Shown here piece by piece: positions 15,165-23,096 of a DNA stretch of 64,000 bases. The notes below the pieces were generated by a model, which did not search any database, had not been told where the DNA came from, and saw nothing but the letters and a program-made list of their open reading frames with translations. This stretch comes from Actinomadura physcomitrii. GTDB taxonomy: Bacteria > Actinomycetota > Actinomycetes > Streptosporangiales > Streptosporangiaceae. Where the stretch lies: NCBI RefSeq assembly GCF_008923205.2, contig NZ_WBMS02000008.1, positions 62,001-126,000 on the forward strand. The letters run 5' to 3'. The position numbers and the translations under genes were made by a program. How positions within the stretch are numbered: the stretch's first letter is position 1; every line of letters begins with the position of its first letter.

Positions 15165-17231
15165 GTGAATGAGGGCGCCCTGCGGGTCGTGCGCGCCGCC
15201 GCCGTGGCGGTCGTCGCGGCGGCCGCCGCCCTGGTGGCGGCCCTCGTCCTCGGCGGGGCGGTGACCGAGCAGGTCATCCCCGGCATCGGGGACGCCGGCG
15301 CCGCCACCCGGTGGGGGCTGCCGGTGTCGCGGACGGCGATGGACCTGCTGTCCGCGCTGACCGTCGGCGCGCTCCTCGCCGGTGCCGCGCTGCTGCCCGT
15401 CGAGGGCGCGCGCGAGACCCCGAAGCTGTCCCGCGACTCGGTCGGCTACCTGCACGCGGCGTCGTGGCTCGCGGCCGGATGGGCCGCCGCCGCGGCGGCC
15501 ACGCTGGTGTTCACCGTCGCCGACGTGCTCGGCCAGCCGGTCACCGAGGTCATCGGCGGCAACGAGCTGAGCAGCTACGTCGGCTCGCTGGAGCAGGGCA
15601 CCGCGCTGATGATCGTGGTGCTGCTGGCCGTCGTGGTGGCGCTGCTCGCGCGCACCACGACCACCCCCGCCGCCGCGTTCGGGCTGCTGGCGATGGCCGG
15701 GATCGCGCTGCTGCCGCCGCCGCTCACCGGGCACTCCGCGTCGGCCGCCAACCACGAGGTCGCCGTGACCGGCGTGGCGCTGCACGTCGCCGCGATCGCG
15801 CCGTGGGTCGGCGGCCTCGCGGTCGTCGGCGCGCACGCGCTGCTCGGCCGGGACAAGCTGCCGATCATGGCCGAGCGGTTCAGCCGGATGGCGCTGTGGT
15901 GCTACGTCACCGTCGGCGCCAGCGGGATGGTCAACGTGATCTCCCGGCTGCCGAGCCCGTCGGAGCTGGTGACCACCGACTACGGGCGGCTCGCCCTCGG
16001 CAAGATCATCGCGTTCGCGGCGCTCGGCTGGTTCGGCTGGTGGCACCGCGAGCGGACGATCCCGGCGCTGCACGACCGCAAGCCCCGCGCGTTCGCCCGG
16101 CTCGCCGCCGTCGAGGCCGCCGTCATGGCCGCCACCATGGGCCTCGCCGTCGCGCTCGCCCGCACCGCGCCGCCGCCGGAGACCGGCACCGAGTCGGCGA
16201 TCAAGACGCAGCTCGGCTTCGACATGCCGCCGCACATCAACCTCGAGCGGCTCGCGACGCTGTGGCACTTCGACCTGTTCTTCGGCGTCCTGGTCGTCGT
16301 GCTCGGCGGGCTGTACCTGGCCGGCGTCCTGCGGCTGCGGCGGCGCGGCGACTCCTGGCCGGCCGGACGCACCGCCTCCTGGTTCTTCGGCCTGCTGACG
16401 ATCGTCATCGTCACCCAGACCGGCGTCGCCCGCTACGCGCCGATCCTGTTCAGCGTGCACATGGCGCAGCACATGGTGCTGAACATGCTCACGCCGATCT
16501 TCCTGGTCGTCGGCGCGCCGACGACGCTGGCGCTGCGCGCGCTCAAGCCCGCCCGGGTGCGCGGCGACCGCGGCCCCCGCGAGTGGCTCACCGCGATGCT
16601 GCACAGCCGGTTCGTCCGGTTCGTCGCCCATCCGGCGTTCGCCACGATCCTGTTCATGGGCAGCACGTTCGCGCTGTACTTCACGCCGCTGTTCGAGGAC
16701 CTCATGCGGGACCACCTCGGGCACATCGCGATGATGGTGCACTTCCTGGCGTCCGGCTGCCTGTTCTTCTGGGTGCTGCTCGGCGTCGACCCGGCGCCGC
16801 GCCGGCTGCCGCACCCGATGCGGCTGCTGCTGCTGTTCGTCACCATGCCGTTCCACGCGTTCTTCGGCATCGCGCTGATGAGCCTGAACCAGGCGCTCGC
16901 GACCGGCTGGTACAACGCCGTCAACCCGCCGTGGGGCACCACGATCCTGCACGACCAGCACACCGCCGGGTCGATCGCGTGGGCGTTCGGCGAGGTGCCG
17001 ACGTTCGTCGTCCTGCTGGTGATGGCGTTCCAGTGGTACGCCGACGACCAGCGCCAGGCCCGCCGGATGGACCGCAAGGCCGACCGCGCCGCCGAGCGCA
17101 CCGCGCGCGGCGAGACGGGCGCCGAGGAGGACGAGCTCGCCGCCTACAACGCGCGCCTGGCCAAGCTCGCCGAGCGCGACCGGCTGGCGAGCGAGCCGGG
17201 GAGCAAGACCGCCCGGCAGCCGGAGTCGTGA
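15165..17231 (+). CDS. CopD-CtaG fusion: copper transport / cytochrome oxidase assembly membrane protein
   Basis: A 688-residue polytopic protein with two modules. Residues ~1-345 form a CopD-type copper resistance domain (eight or so helices; GHSASAANHEVAVTGVALHVAAIAPWVGGLAV carries the family His). Residues ~355-640 are a caa3-type CtaG domain (FSVHMAQHMVLNMLTPIFLVVGAP, MMVHFLASGCLFFWVLLGVDP, DQHTAGSIAWAFGEVP). A charged cytoplasmic tail follows. CtaG proteins help insert copper in oxidase subunits, so with CopC this pair probably routes copper to cytochrome oxidase. GTG start at 15165. Such fusions are known in actinobacteria. A hairpin at 17256 ends the unit. Confidence 0.9.
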   Translation: MNEGALRVVRAAAVAVVAAAAALVAALVLGGAVTEQVIPGIGDAGAATRWGLPVSRTAMDLLSALTVGALLAGAALLPVEGARETPKLSRDSVGYLHAASWLAAGWAAAAAATLVFTVADVLGQPVTEVIGGNELSSYVGSLEQGTALMIVVLLAVVVALLARTTTTPAAAFGLLAMAGIALLPPPLTGHSASAANHEVAVTGVALHVAAIAPWVGGLAVVGAHALLGRDKLPIMAERFSRMALWCYVTVGASGMVNVISRLPSPSELVTTDYGRLALGKIIAFAALGWFGWWHRERTIPALHDRKPRAFARLAAVEAAVMAATMGLAVALARTAPPPETGTESAIKTQLGFDMPPHINLERLATLWHFDLFFGVLVVVLGGLYLAGVLRLRRRGDSWPAGRTASWFFGLLTIVIVTQTGVARYAPILFSVHMAQHMVLNMLTPIFLVVGAPTTLALRALKPARVRGDRGPREWLTAMLHSRFVRFVAHPAFATILFMGSTFALYFTPLFEDLMRDHLGHIAMMVHFLASGCLFFWVLLGVDPAPRRLPHPMRLLLLFVTMPFHAFFGIALMSLNQALATGWYNAVNPPWGTTILHDQHTAGSIAWAFGEVPTFVVLLVMAFQWYADDQRQARRMDRKADRAAERTARGETGAEEDELAAYNARLAKLAERDRLASEPGSKTARQPES

Positions 17232-17255
17232 ACCCGGTGAACCGGTGACGCGGCG

Positions 17256-17283
17256 CCCGTCTCCCCCGCGCGGGGGAGACGGG
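17256..17283. terminator. perfect hairpin terminator
   Basis: CCCGTCTCCCCC-GCGC-GGGGGAGACGGG, a perfect 12-bp stem with a 4-base loop, 25 bp after the CopD-CtaG stop and before the histidine kinase gene. It separates the copper unit from the two-component system. Confidence 0.8.
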
Positions 17284-17333
17284 CCGGTCGTGCGGGGGAG
17301 TGGGCCGCGCGGCCGTTCTGCCAGGATCGACGT

Positions 17334-18560
17334 GTGTCCGGTGTTCTGCATCCGCTGATCGAGCGGACGACCTGGCGGCGCTGGGCCCATCTGGTGGTGG
17401 GCGGCGCGCTGCTCATGCCGTACTGGTTCCTCGGCATGACCCTGGCCGGGCTGCTGCCCTTCGGCGGTCCCGCCGTCGGGGTGCTCGCGCTGCTGGTGTT
17501 CCCGGCGGCCGCCGCGTTCGTCACCGGGCTCGTCCCGTCGGTGCGGCTGCTGGAGAGCTCGCTGGCCAAGGAGCTGCTGCGGGGGCCGGCGGAGGCGCTC
17601 ACGCCGGGGCCGGCGGAGACCTGGGAGAGCCGGACGCGGTCGGGCGCGTGGTTCGCCCTGCACCTGTTCGCGGGCGTGGTCGTCAGCGGGCTCAGCCTGG
17701 CCGTGCCGCCGATCGCCTTCGTGCTCATCATGGCGCCGCTGGTGAACTGGGACGAGCGGATCGCCGGCCGGCTGGGCCGGTCCGGGAGGTGGGTGGAGTG
17801 GGCGGCGCCGCCGGCCGGGATCGCCGGGGTCGCGGTGCTGCTCGTGCTGATCGTCGCGGGGGGCGTCCTGCTGGCGCGGCTGGCGCCGCGGTTCCTCGGC
17901 CCGACCGCCGCGGAGCGGCTCGCGGACCTGGAGGCGCGGGCCGTCCGGCTCGCCGAGCGCAACCGGCTGGCGCGCGAGCTGCACGACTCGGTGGGGCACG
18001 CGCTCAGCGTGGTGACGCTGCAGGCGGGCGCGGCCGGGCGCGTCCTCGACACCGACCCGGAGTTCGCGCGGGAGGCGCTCGGCGCGATCGAGGAGTCGGC
18101 GCGCGCCGCGCTGGAGGACCTGGACCACGTGCTCGGGCTGCTGCGCGAGGACCGGGCGCGGCCGGCGCCGCAGCCCACGCTGAAGGACCTCGGCCGCGTG
18201 CTGGAGCAGACGAGGCTCGCCGGGGTGCGGCTGGACGCGGAGGTGGACCCGCAGGTCGAGCACGTGCCCGCGGCGGTCTCCCGGGAGGCGTACCGGATCG
18301 TCCAGGAGGGGCTGACGAACGCGCTGCGGCACGCGGGGAAGGTGCCGGTGCGGTTGCGCCTCGGCGTGGCGGGGGACCGGCTGGAGATGGAGATGAGCAA
18401 CCCGCTGGGGGCGCGCGGCGCCGGGTCGGGGCACGGCGGCGGGCGCGGGCTCGGCGGCATCCGCGAGCGCGTCACCGTGCTGCGGGGCGAGATGACCGCC
18501 GGGCCGGACGGCGACCGCTGGCGCGTGCACGTGTCGCTGCCGCTCGGCCGCGTCCCCTGA
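17334..18560 (+). CDS. NarL-type sensor histidine kinase
   Basis: A 408-residue membrane histidine kinase. Residues ~18-70 and ~105-185 hold about four to five membrane helices without a large extracellular sensor domain. The HisKA_3 dimerisation box ERNRLARELHDSVGH places the phosphorylated His at 217. The ATPase domain shows the N box in YRIVQEGLTNALRHAG (Asn329) and a G box GGGRGLGGIRER. GTG at 17334 has AGGA seven bases upstream. The response regulator begins 53 bp downstream, and together they form a NarL/DesR-like pair. Signal unknown. Confidence 0.92.
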   Translation: MSGVLHPLIERTTWRRWAHLVVGGALLMPYWFLGMTLAGLLPFGGPAVGVLALLVFPAAAAFVTGLVPSVRLLESSLAKELLRGPAEALTPGPAETWESRTRSGAWFALHLFAGVVVSGLSLAVPPIAFVLIMAPLVNWDERIAGRLGRSGRWVEWAAPPAGIAGVAVLLVLIVAGGVLLARLAPRFLGPTAAERLADLEARAVRLAERNRLARELHDSVGHALSVVTLQAGAAGRVLDTDPEFAREALGAIEESARAALEDLDHVLGLLREDRARPAPQPTLKDLGRVLEQTRLAGVRLDAEVDPQVEHVPAAVSREAYRIVQEGLTNALRHAGKVPVRLRLGVAGDRLEMEMSNPLGARGAGSGHGGGRGLGGIRERVTVLRGEMTAGPDGDRWRVHVSLPLGRVP

Positions 18561-18612
18561 CCGGGCGCGGGTGTTCCATGAGAGGGCGGTGCTTCGTGAG
18601 AGGGTCCGGGAC

Positions 18613-19269
18613 ATGACGATCAAGGTGCTGCTGGTCGACGACGAGCGGCTGATCCGGGCGGGGCTGGCGGCGATCATCAACGCCGAGGAGGACCTGGCCG
18701 TGGTCGGCGAGGCGTCCGACGGCGCGGAGGTGCCGGACGCGGTGGCGCGGCTGCGCCCGGACGTGATCCTGATGGACGTGCGGATGCCGCGGCTGGACGG
18801 GATCCAGGCGACCCGCCACATCCTGGACACCGTCCGCGAGCCCCCGAAGATCATCGTGGTGACGACGTTCGAGAACGACGAGTACGTCTACGACGCGCTG
18901 AAGGCGGGCGCGAACGGGTTCCTGCTGAAGCGGACGCGTCCGGAGGAGATCCTGCAGGCGGTCCGGATGGTCGCGCACGGCGACACCCTGCTGTTCCCGG
19001 CCGCGATCCGCGAGCTGGCGGCCCGGCACGGGCCGGCGCCGGCCGGCGGGCGGGCGGCGCGCTGGCACGGCGAGCTGACCGAGCGGGAGGCGGACGTGCT
19101 GCGCCTGGTGGCGAAGGGGCACTCCAACGCGGAGATCGCCGGGGAGCTGTTCGTGAGCCCGCAGACGGTGAAGACGCACGTCGGGAACATCCTCGCCAAG
19201 CTCCAGGCGCGGGACCGGACGCAGGCCGTCATCCTCGCCTACGAGACGGGCTTCATCACCCCGGGCTGA
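18613..19269 (+). CDS. NarL/LuxR-family response regulator
   Basis: A 218-residue response regulator partnered with the kinase just upstream. Receiver domain residues: acid pocket Asp9/Asp10, phosphoacceptor Asp55 in LMDVRMP, conserved Thr in VVTTF and Lys106 in GFLLKR. The C-terminal LuxR HTH runs ELTEREADVLRLVAKGHSN...SPQTVKTHVGNILAKL. ATG at 18613 gives the standard MTIKVLLVDDE start; an upstream in-frame ATG would add an improbable leader. Targets unknown; the nearest downstream gene is an acyl-CoA ligase 135 bp away. Confidence 0.93.
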   Translation: MTIKVLLVDDERLIRAGLAAIINAEEDLAVVGEASDGAEVPDAVARLRPDVILMDVRMPRLDGIQATRHILDTVREPPKIIVVTTFENDEYVYDALKAGANGFLLKRTRPEEILQAVRMVAHGDTLLFPAAIRELAARHGPAPAGGRAARWHGELTEREADVLRLVAKGHSNAEIAGELFVSPQTVKTHVGNILAKLQARDRTQAVILAYETGFITPG

Positions 19270-19404
19270 CCGGCCGCCGCGGACGCGGCCTGAAGAGGCT
19301 CGTGGGCGCGGGGCGCACGGGTCCGCTGGTCCGCGTGGAACGCCACGTCTCCTAGAGTGGGTGTGCGAACGAGATTCTAGAACAAGCCTCTGGAAAGGAC
19401 GGCG

Positions 19405-21126
19405 ATGGGCGCGACGTCATCCGAGACCACCCCGCACTGGTTCGCCGGTGTGCCGCACTCGCTCGACTACCCGGACGTCCCGGTCGGCGCGATCCTCGCG
19501 GGCGCCGCGCGGCGCTGGGGCGACCGGACGGCCCTGCACCACGCCGGACGCGACCTGTCCTTCACCGGGCTGGCGCGCGCGTCGGCCCGGTTCGCGCACG
19601 GCCTCATCGCGCGCGGCATCGGCCGCGGCGACGTCGTCGCACTGCACCTGCCGAACGTCCCGCAGTTCGCGATCGCCTACTACGGGACGCTGCTGGCGGG
19701 CGCGACGTTCTCCCCGTGCAACCCGCTGCTGCCGCCCGGCGAGCTGGCCTTCCAGCTCGCCGACTGCGGCGCGGCCGCCGTCGTCACCCTCGACCTGCTC
19801 GCCGGGCCGGTCGCGCAGGCCCTCGGCGACACGAAGGTCCGCACGGTCGTCGTCGCGGGCTCGGGCGGCGCCCCGGCGGACGTGGCGGGGCTGTGCGACG
19901 GCGCGTTCGCGGGCTGCGGCGTCGCGTTCGAGAAGGTCGGCGCGGGGCAACCGGAGGAGTTCCCCGAGGTCGAGATCGACGTCCGCGGCGACCTCGCGCA
20001 CATCGCCTACACCGGCGGGACGACCGGCCGCTCGAAGGGCGTCATGCTCCCGCACCGCAACGTCGTGGTGAATACGCTGCAGTTCGCCTGCTCGGCCACC
20101 GGCTCGGTGCCGGAGCTCGACGGCCACGGCGGGCTGACGATCCGCGCGGCCGGCCCGGAGGGGGAGTACCCGACGCCGCTCGGCGAGGGCGTCATCGTCA
20201 GCGTCGCGCCCTGGTTCCACGCGATGGGCACGGTCGGCTACCTCAACTCCCAGTTCATGACGGGGACGACGATCGTCAGCCACCCGCGCCTGGACGTCCC
20301 GGCGTTCCTGGCCGACATGGAGCGGTTCCGCGCGACCGCGCTCGGCGGCGCGCCCGCGATGTTCTCCGCGCTGCTGGCCGACCCGTCGTTCGCCGGCCGC
20401 GACCTGTCGTCGGTGCGGGGCGTCCGGTCGGGCGCCGCGCCGCTGTCGCACGAGATGATCGCCCGGCTGCACGCGGCGTTCCCGGACGCGGTGGTCGTCG
20501 AGGCGTACGGGCTCAGCGAGGTGACGATGGGCGCGACCGCGAACCCGTCGCACCGGTCGGGCGTGCGCAGGACCGGCACGGTCGGGGTGCCGGTCCCGGA
20601 CGTCCGGGTCAAGATCGTCGCGGCGGACGCCCCCGCGGTGGACGAGTCGACCCCCGCGCTGCCGCCGGGCGCGGAGGGCGAGGTGTGCGTGCACGGCCCG
20701 CAGGTCATGGCCGGCTACCTGAACCGCCCGGAGGAGACCGCGGCGGTGCTGAGCGCGGACGGCTGGCTGCGCACGGGCGACGTCGGCGTGCTCGACGAGG
20801 ACGGCTACCTGTCCATCGTCGACCGCAAGAAGGACATGCTCCTCTACAACGGCTACAACGTGTACCCGCGCGAGCTGGAGGAGAAGCTGCTCGCCCACCC
20901 CGCCGTCGCGGGCGCGGCCGTGGTCGGGCGCCCCGACCCGAAGGCGGGGGAGCTGCCGACCGCGTTCGTCGTCCGCTCCGGCGAGGTGACCGGGGACGAG
21001 CTCCTGGCGCACGTCAACGCCGCCGTCGTGCACTACAAGAAGCTGCGCGAGGTCCGCTTCGTCGACGAGATCCCGGTCTCGGCCGCCGGCAAGGTCCTGA
21101 AGCGGGAGCTGCGCGAGTCGCTGTGA
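19405..21126 (+). CDS. AMP-dependent acyl-CoA synthetase/ligase
   Basis: A 573-residue ANL-superfamily acyl-CoA ligase, activating a carboxylic (probably fatty or aromatic) acid via an acyl-AMP. Motifs: P-loop IAYTGGTTGRSKGVMLPHRN, APWFHAMG, VVEAYGLSEVTMGA, hinge GWLRTGDVGVLDEDGYLSIVDRKKD and the C-terminal catalytic Lys in GKVLKREL. Complete and likely active. ATG at 19405 with GGAAAGGA upstream. The promoter region holds a TTCTAGAA palindrome around 19373. Downstream is a convergent F420-type oxidoreductase. Substrate not deducible. Confidence 0.92.
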   Translation: MGATSSETTPHWFAGVPHSLDYPDVPVGAILAGAARRWGDRTALHHAGRDLSFTGLARASARFAHGLIARGIGRGDVVALHLPNVPQFAIAYYGTLLAGATFSPCNPLLPPGELAFQLADCGAAAVVTLDLLAGPVAQALGDTKVRTVVVAGSGGAPADVAGLCDGAFAGCGVAFEKVGAGQPEEFPEVEIDVRGDLAHIAYTGGTTGRSKGVMLPHRNVVVNTLQFACSATGSVPELDGHGGLTIRAAGPEGEYPTPLGEGVIVSVAPWFHAMGTVGYLNSQFMTGTTIVSHPRLDVPAFLADMERFRATALGGAPAMFSALLADPSFAGRDLSSVRGVRSGAAPLSHEMIARLHAAFPDAVVVEAYGLSEVTMGATANPSHRSGVRRTGTVGVPVPDVRVKIVAADAPAVDESTPALPPGAEGEVCVHGPQVMAGYLNRPEETAAVLSADGWLRTGDVGVLDEDGYLSIVDRKKDMLLYNGYNVYPRELEEKLLAHPAVAGAAVVGRPDPKAGELPTAFVVRSGEVTGDELLAHVNAAVVHYKKLREVRFVDEIPVSAAGKVLKRELRESL

Positions 21127-21133
21127 CGGCCGC

Positions 21134-22024
21134 TCAGCGCAGCGACGCGGCGAGCTCCAGCACCCGCGCCGCGTCGCCGCGCGGGCTGACCAGCAGGTCG
21201 GTCGCGCCGGCGTCGGCGAAGCGGCGCAGCTCCCGCTCCACCGCCGCCTCGTCGCCCGCGACGACCGTCTCGTGCACGCCGGACAGCCCCTGCCGGTCGA
21301 GGATCGCCCGGTAGCCGGGGAACGCCGACGCGGCGGAGTACTGCTCGGCCAGCTCCCGGCGGGCGCCGTCGGGGTCGGTGGTCAGCGCGACGACGACGCC
21401 CGCCAGCACGCGCGGCGCGGGGCGTCCGGCGGCCGCGGCGGCCCGGGTGATCGACGGCACGATGTGGTCGGCGATCGTGGCGGCGCCGGTCCAGGTCGTC
21501 ACGCTCCCGTCGGCGAGCTCGCCGGCGATCCGGAGCATCGCCGGGCCGAGCGCGGAGACGATCACCGGCGGCGGGACGGCGCCGGGCGCGTCCACCGTCC
21601 CGACCGCGGTGAGCGTCTCGCCGCGGTACTCGACGTCCTCGCCGCGCAGCAGCGGGCGCAGCGCCGACAGGTACTCGCGGACGTGCCGCGCGGGCCGCTC
21701 GTAGGGGATGCCGTGCCCGTCCTCGATGACCGGCGGGTGGCTCGGCCCGATGCCGAGCGTGAAGCGCCCGCCGGCCATCGCCTGGGCGGTGAGGGCCTGG
21801 CTCGCCAGGGCGAGGGGGTGCCGGGGCCAGGTGGGCAGGATCGCGGTGCCGACCTCCAGGCCGGGCGTCTCCCGGCCGGCGAGCGCGGCGGCCATGAGGG
21901 CGTCCCAGGACGGGACATGGCCGAAGAAGAGGCTGTCGAGCCCGGCGTCGCGCGCCAGCCGGGCCTGGGCGACGACGTCGCCCAGCGGTGCCCCGGCGGC
22001 GAGGGCGAACATTCCGACGCGCAT
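21134..22024 (-). CDS. LLM-class (F420-dependent type) oxidoreductase
   Basis: A 296-residue luciferase-like TIM-barrel oxidoreductase. The features GTAILPTWPRHPLALASQALTA, GRFTLGIGPSHPPVIED and the substrate/cofactor loop VIVSALGPAMLRIAGELADG are typical of the TIGR03564-like F420-dependent subgroup. Use of F420 rather than FMN is inferred from family similarity. It is divergently transcribed from a TetR regulator and the shared 93-bp promoter contains two GAAC-N5-GTTC sites, so its expression is probably controlled by that regulator. ATG at 22024. Confidence 0.88.
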   Translation of the reverse strand: MRVGMFALAAGAPLGDVVAQARLARDAGLDSLFFGHVPSWDALMAAALAGRETPGLEVGTAILPTWPRHPLALASQALTAQAMAGGRFTLGIGPSHPPVIEDGHGIPYERPARHVREYLSALRPLLRGEDVEYRGETLTAVGTVDAPGAVPPPVIVSALGPAMLRIAGELADGSVTTWTGAATIADHIVPSITRAAAAAGRPAPRVLAGVVVALTTDPDGARRELAEQYSAASAFPGYRAILDRQGLSGVHETVVAGDEAAVERELRRFADAGATDLLVSPRGDAARVLELAASLR

Positions 22025-22040
22025 GCACTGCTCCTAACAT

Positions 22041-22095
22041 GAACATGATGTTCCGCTTCTGCTTACGGGGACAGAGTAACCTGAACCGGCAGTTC
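22041..22095. promoter_or_regulatory. two GAAC-N5-GTTC sites, probable TetR operators
   Basis: GAACATGATGTTC (22041-22053) and GAACCGGCAGTTC (22083-22095) share the palindrome GAAC-N5-GTTC. Their centres are 42 bp apart, four helical turns, so bound dimers would face the same side. They lie 17 bp from the oxidoreductase start and 22 bp from the tetR start. Confidence 0.7.
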
Positions 22096-22117
22096 CGCAT
22101 GACCGGAGGAGGAGACG

Positions 22118-22645
22118 GTGCGAGCCGACGCCCGCCGCAACCGCGAGCGCATCGTCGCGTCCGCGCTGGAGCTGTTCGCCGCGCGCGGGTGCGCCGTCGG
22201 CATGGACGACATCGCGCGCGAGGCCGGCCTCGGCGTGGGCACGCTGTACCGGCACTTCCCCGACCGGCGCGCCCTCGTCGAGGAGATCGCCGTGTCCGCG
22301 CTGCTGCGGTTCCGCGACCGGATCGCCGAGCTGCGCGAGGGAGGCGTCCCGGCCGGGGAGGCGCTGGCGCTGGCCGTCGAGCACTGCGCCGGCGAGCCGT
22401 TCGCGCTGATCAAGTCCCTCGCGGGGGACGGGCCCGCGCCGGCCGGGCGGCTGGAGGTCCAGGCGGAGGTCGACGCCCTGCTCGCGAAGCTCGCCGCGGA
22501 GGCGCAGGCCGAGGGCGCGGTCCGGCGCGACATCGGCCCGGCGGAGGTGATCGAGATCGTCAGCCTGGCCGTGTGCCGCCCCGGCGTCCGCGCGGGCGAC
22601 CCCGTCATCCGGGTGATGCTGGACGGGCTGCGTGCCCGTGCGTGA
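22118..22645 (+). CDS. TetR-family transcriptional regulator
   Basis: A 175-residue TetR regulator. The N-terminal HTH is clear: RIVASALELFAARGCAVGMDDIAREAGLGVGTLYRHFPDRRALVEE. The ligand domain (residues 60-175) is helical and non-diagnostic. GTG at 22118 follows a strong GGAGGAG. It most likely represses itself and the divergent LLM oxidoreductase through the two GAAC-N5-GTTC sites. Its 3' end meets the relic of a membrane protein gene on the other strand. Confidence 0.92.
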   Translation: MRADARRNRERIVASALELFAARGCAVGMDDIAREAGLGVGTLYRHFPDRRALVEEIAVSALLRFRDRIAELREGGVPAGEALALAVEHCAGEPFALIKSLAGDGPAPAGRLEVQAEVDALLAKLAAEAQAEGAVRRDIGPAEVIEIVSLAVCRPGVRAGDPVIRVMLDGLRARA

Positions 22646-22917
22646 TCAGAGGTCAGCAGCGCGAACCGCGGGACGAGGACGCAGTACACGAACACCATCG
22701 CGGGCAGCACGGCCCCGGCCAGGTAGAGCGCGAAGGTGAGCGGCACCCCGGCCGCCAGCTGCCGGGCGCCGAGGCGGAACACCTCCGGATGCATCGCCAG
22801 GTACTGCACCGTCGCCTCGATGGCGAAGACGGCCAGGATCACCTTCGTGTCGCCGCGCCGGTCGGACGAGACGAGGTTGAGCGACCTCGCCGGGTAACGG
22901 CGCAGGAAGTAGGTCAA
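22646..22917 (-). pseudogene. N-terminal fragment of a membrane protein (relic)
   Basis: From a TTG at 22917, five bases after a good GGAGG, a plausible ~90-residue membrane protein segment reads FLRRYPARSLNLVSSDRRGD..., VILAVFAIEATVQYLAMHPEV, and two hydrophobic stretches ending VFVYCVLVPRFALL. Beyond ~22646 the frame simply continues across the antisense strand of tetR, with no protein-like character, so the original C-terminal part seems lost. I do not recognise the family. It may be a short functional protein, but truncation by deletion is more likely. Confidence 0.4.
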
Positions 22918-23096
22918 GGCCGCCTCCGGAGGTGCGGCGCGGTCGTCCGCGCGCTTTGTAGCGGGCTCGTGCTAACTAACATAACACGGACGTGCTAAAA
23001 AGTGCCCGCCCGATTCTCAATCACCGCTTACACCTCATTTACCTGCGAGTAGCTACAAAAGAGACGACAGATACAGAAGGCGACGATCGGGGGATC
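22918..23096. promoter_or_regulatory. AT-rich leader/promoter region with inverted repeat
   Basis: A 180-bp non-coding stretch clearly less GC-rich than its surroundings. 22968-22988 reads CGTGCTA-N7-TAACACG, an imperfect inverted repeat (6 of 7), and CGTGCTAA is repeated at 22991-22998. It separates the membrane-protein relic from the baeRF gene and probably holds the promoter and an operator for the latter. Confidence 0.45.

Noticed and set aside
14943..18854. Very long minus-strand open frame opposite copC, CopD-CtaG and the kinase
   Set aside because: It is a shadow of high-GC coding DNA: low-complexity Arg/Gly/Glu/Gln-rich translation, no domain, and fully antisense to well-supported genes.
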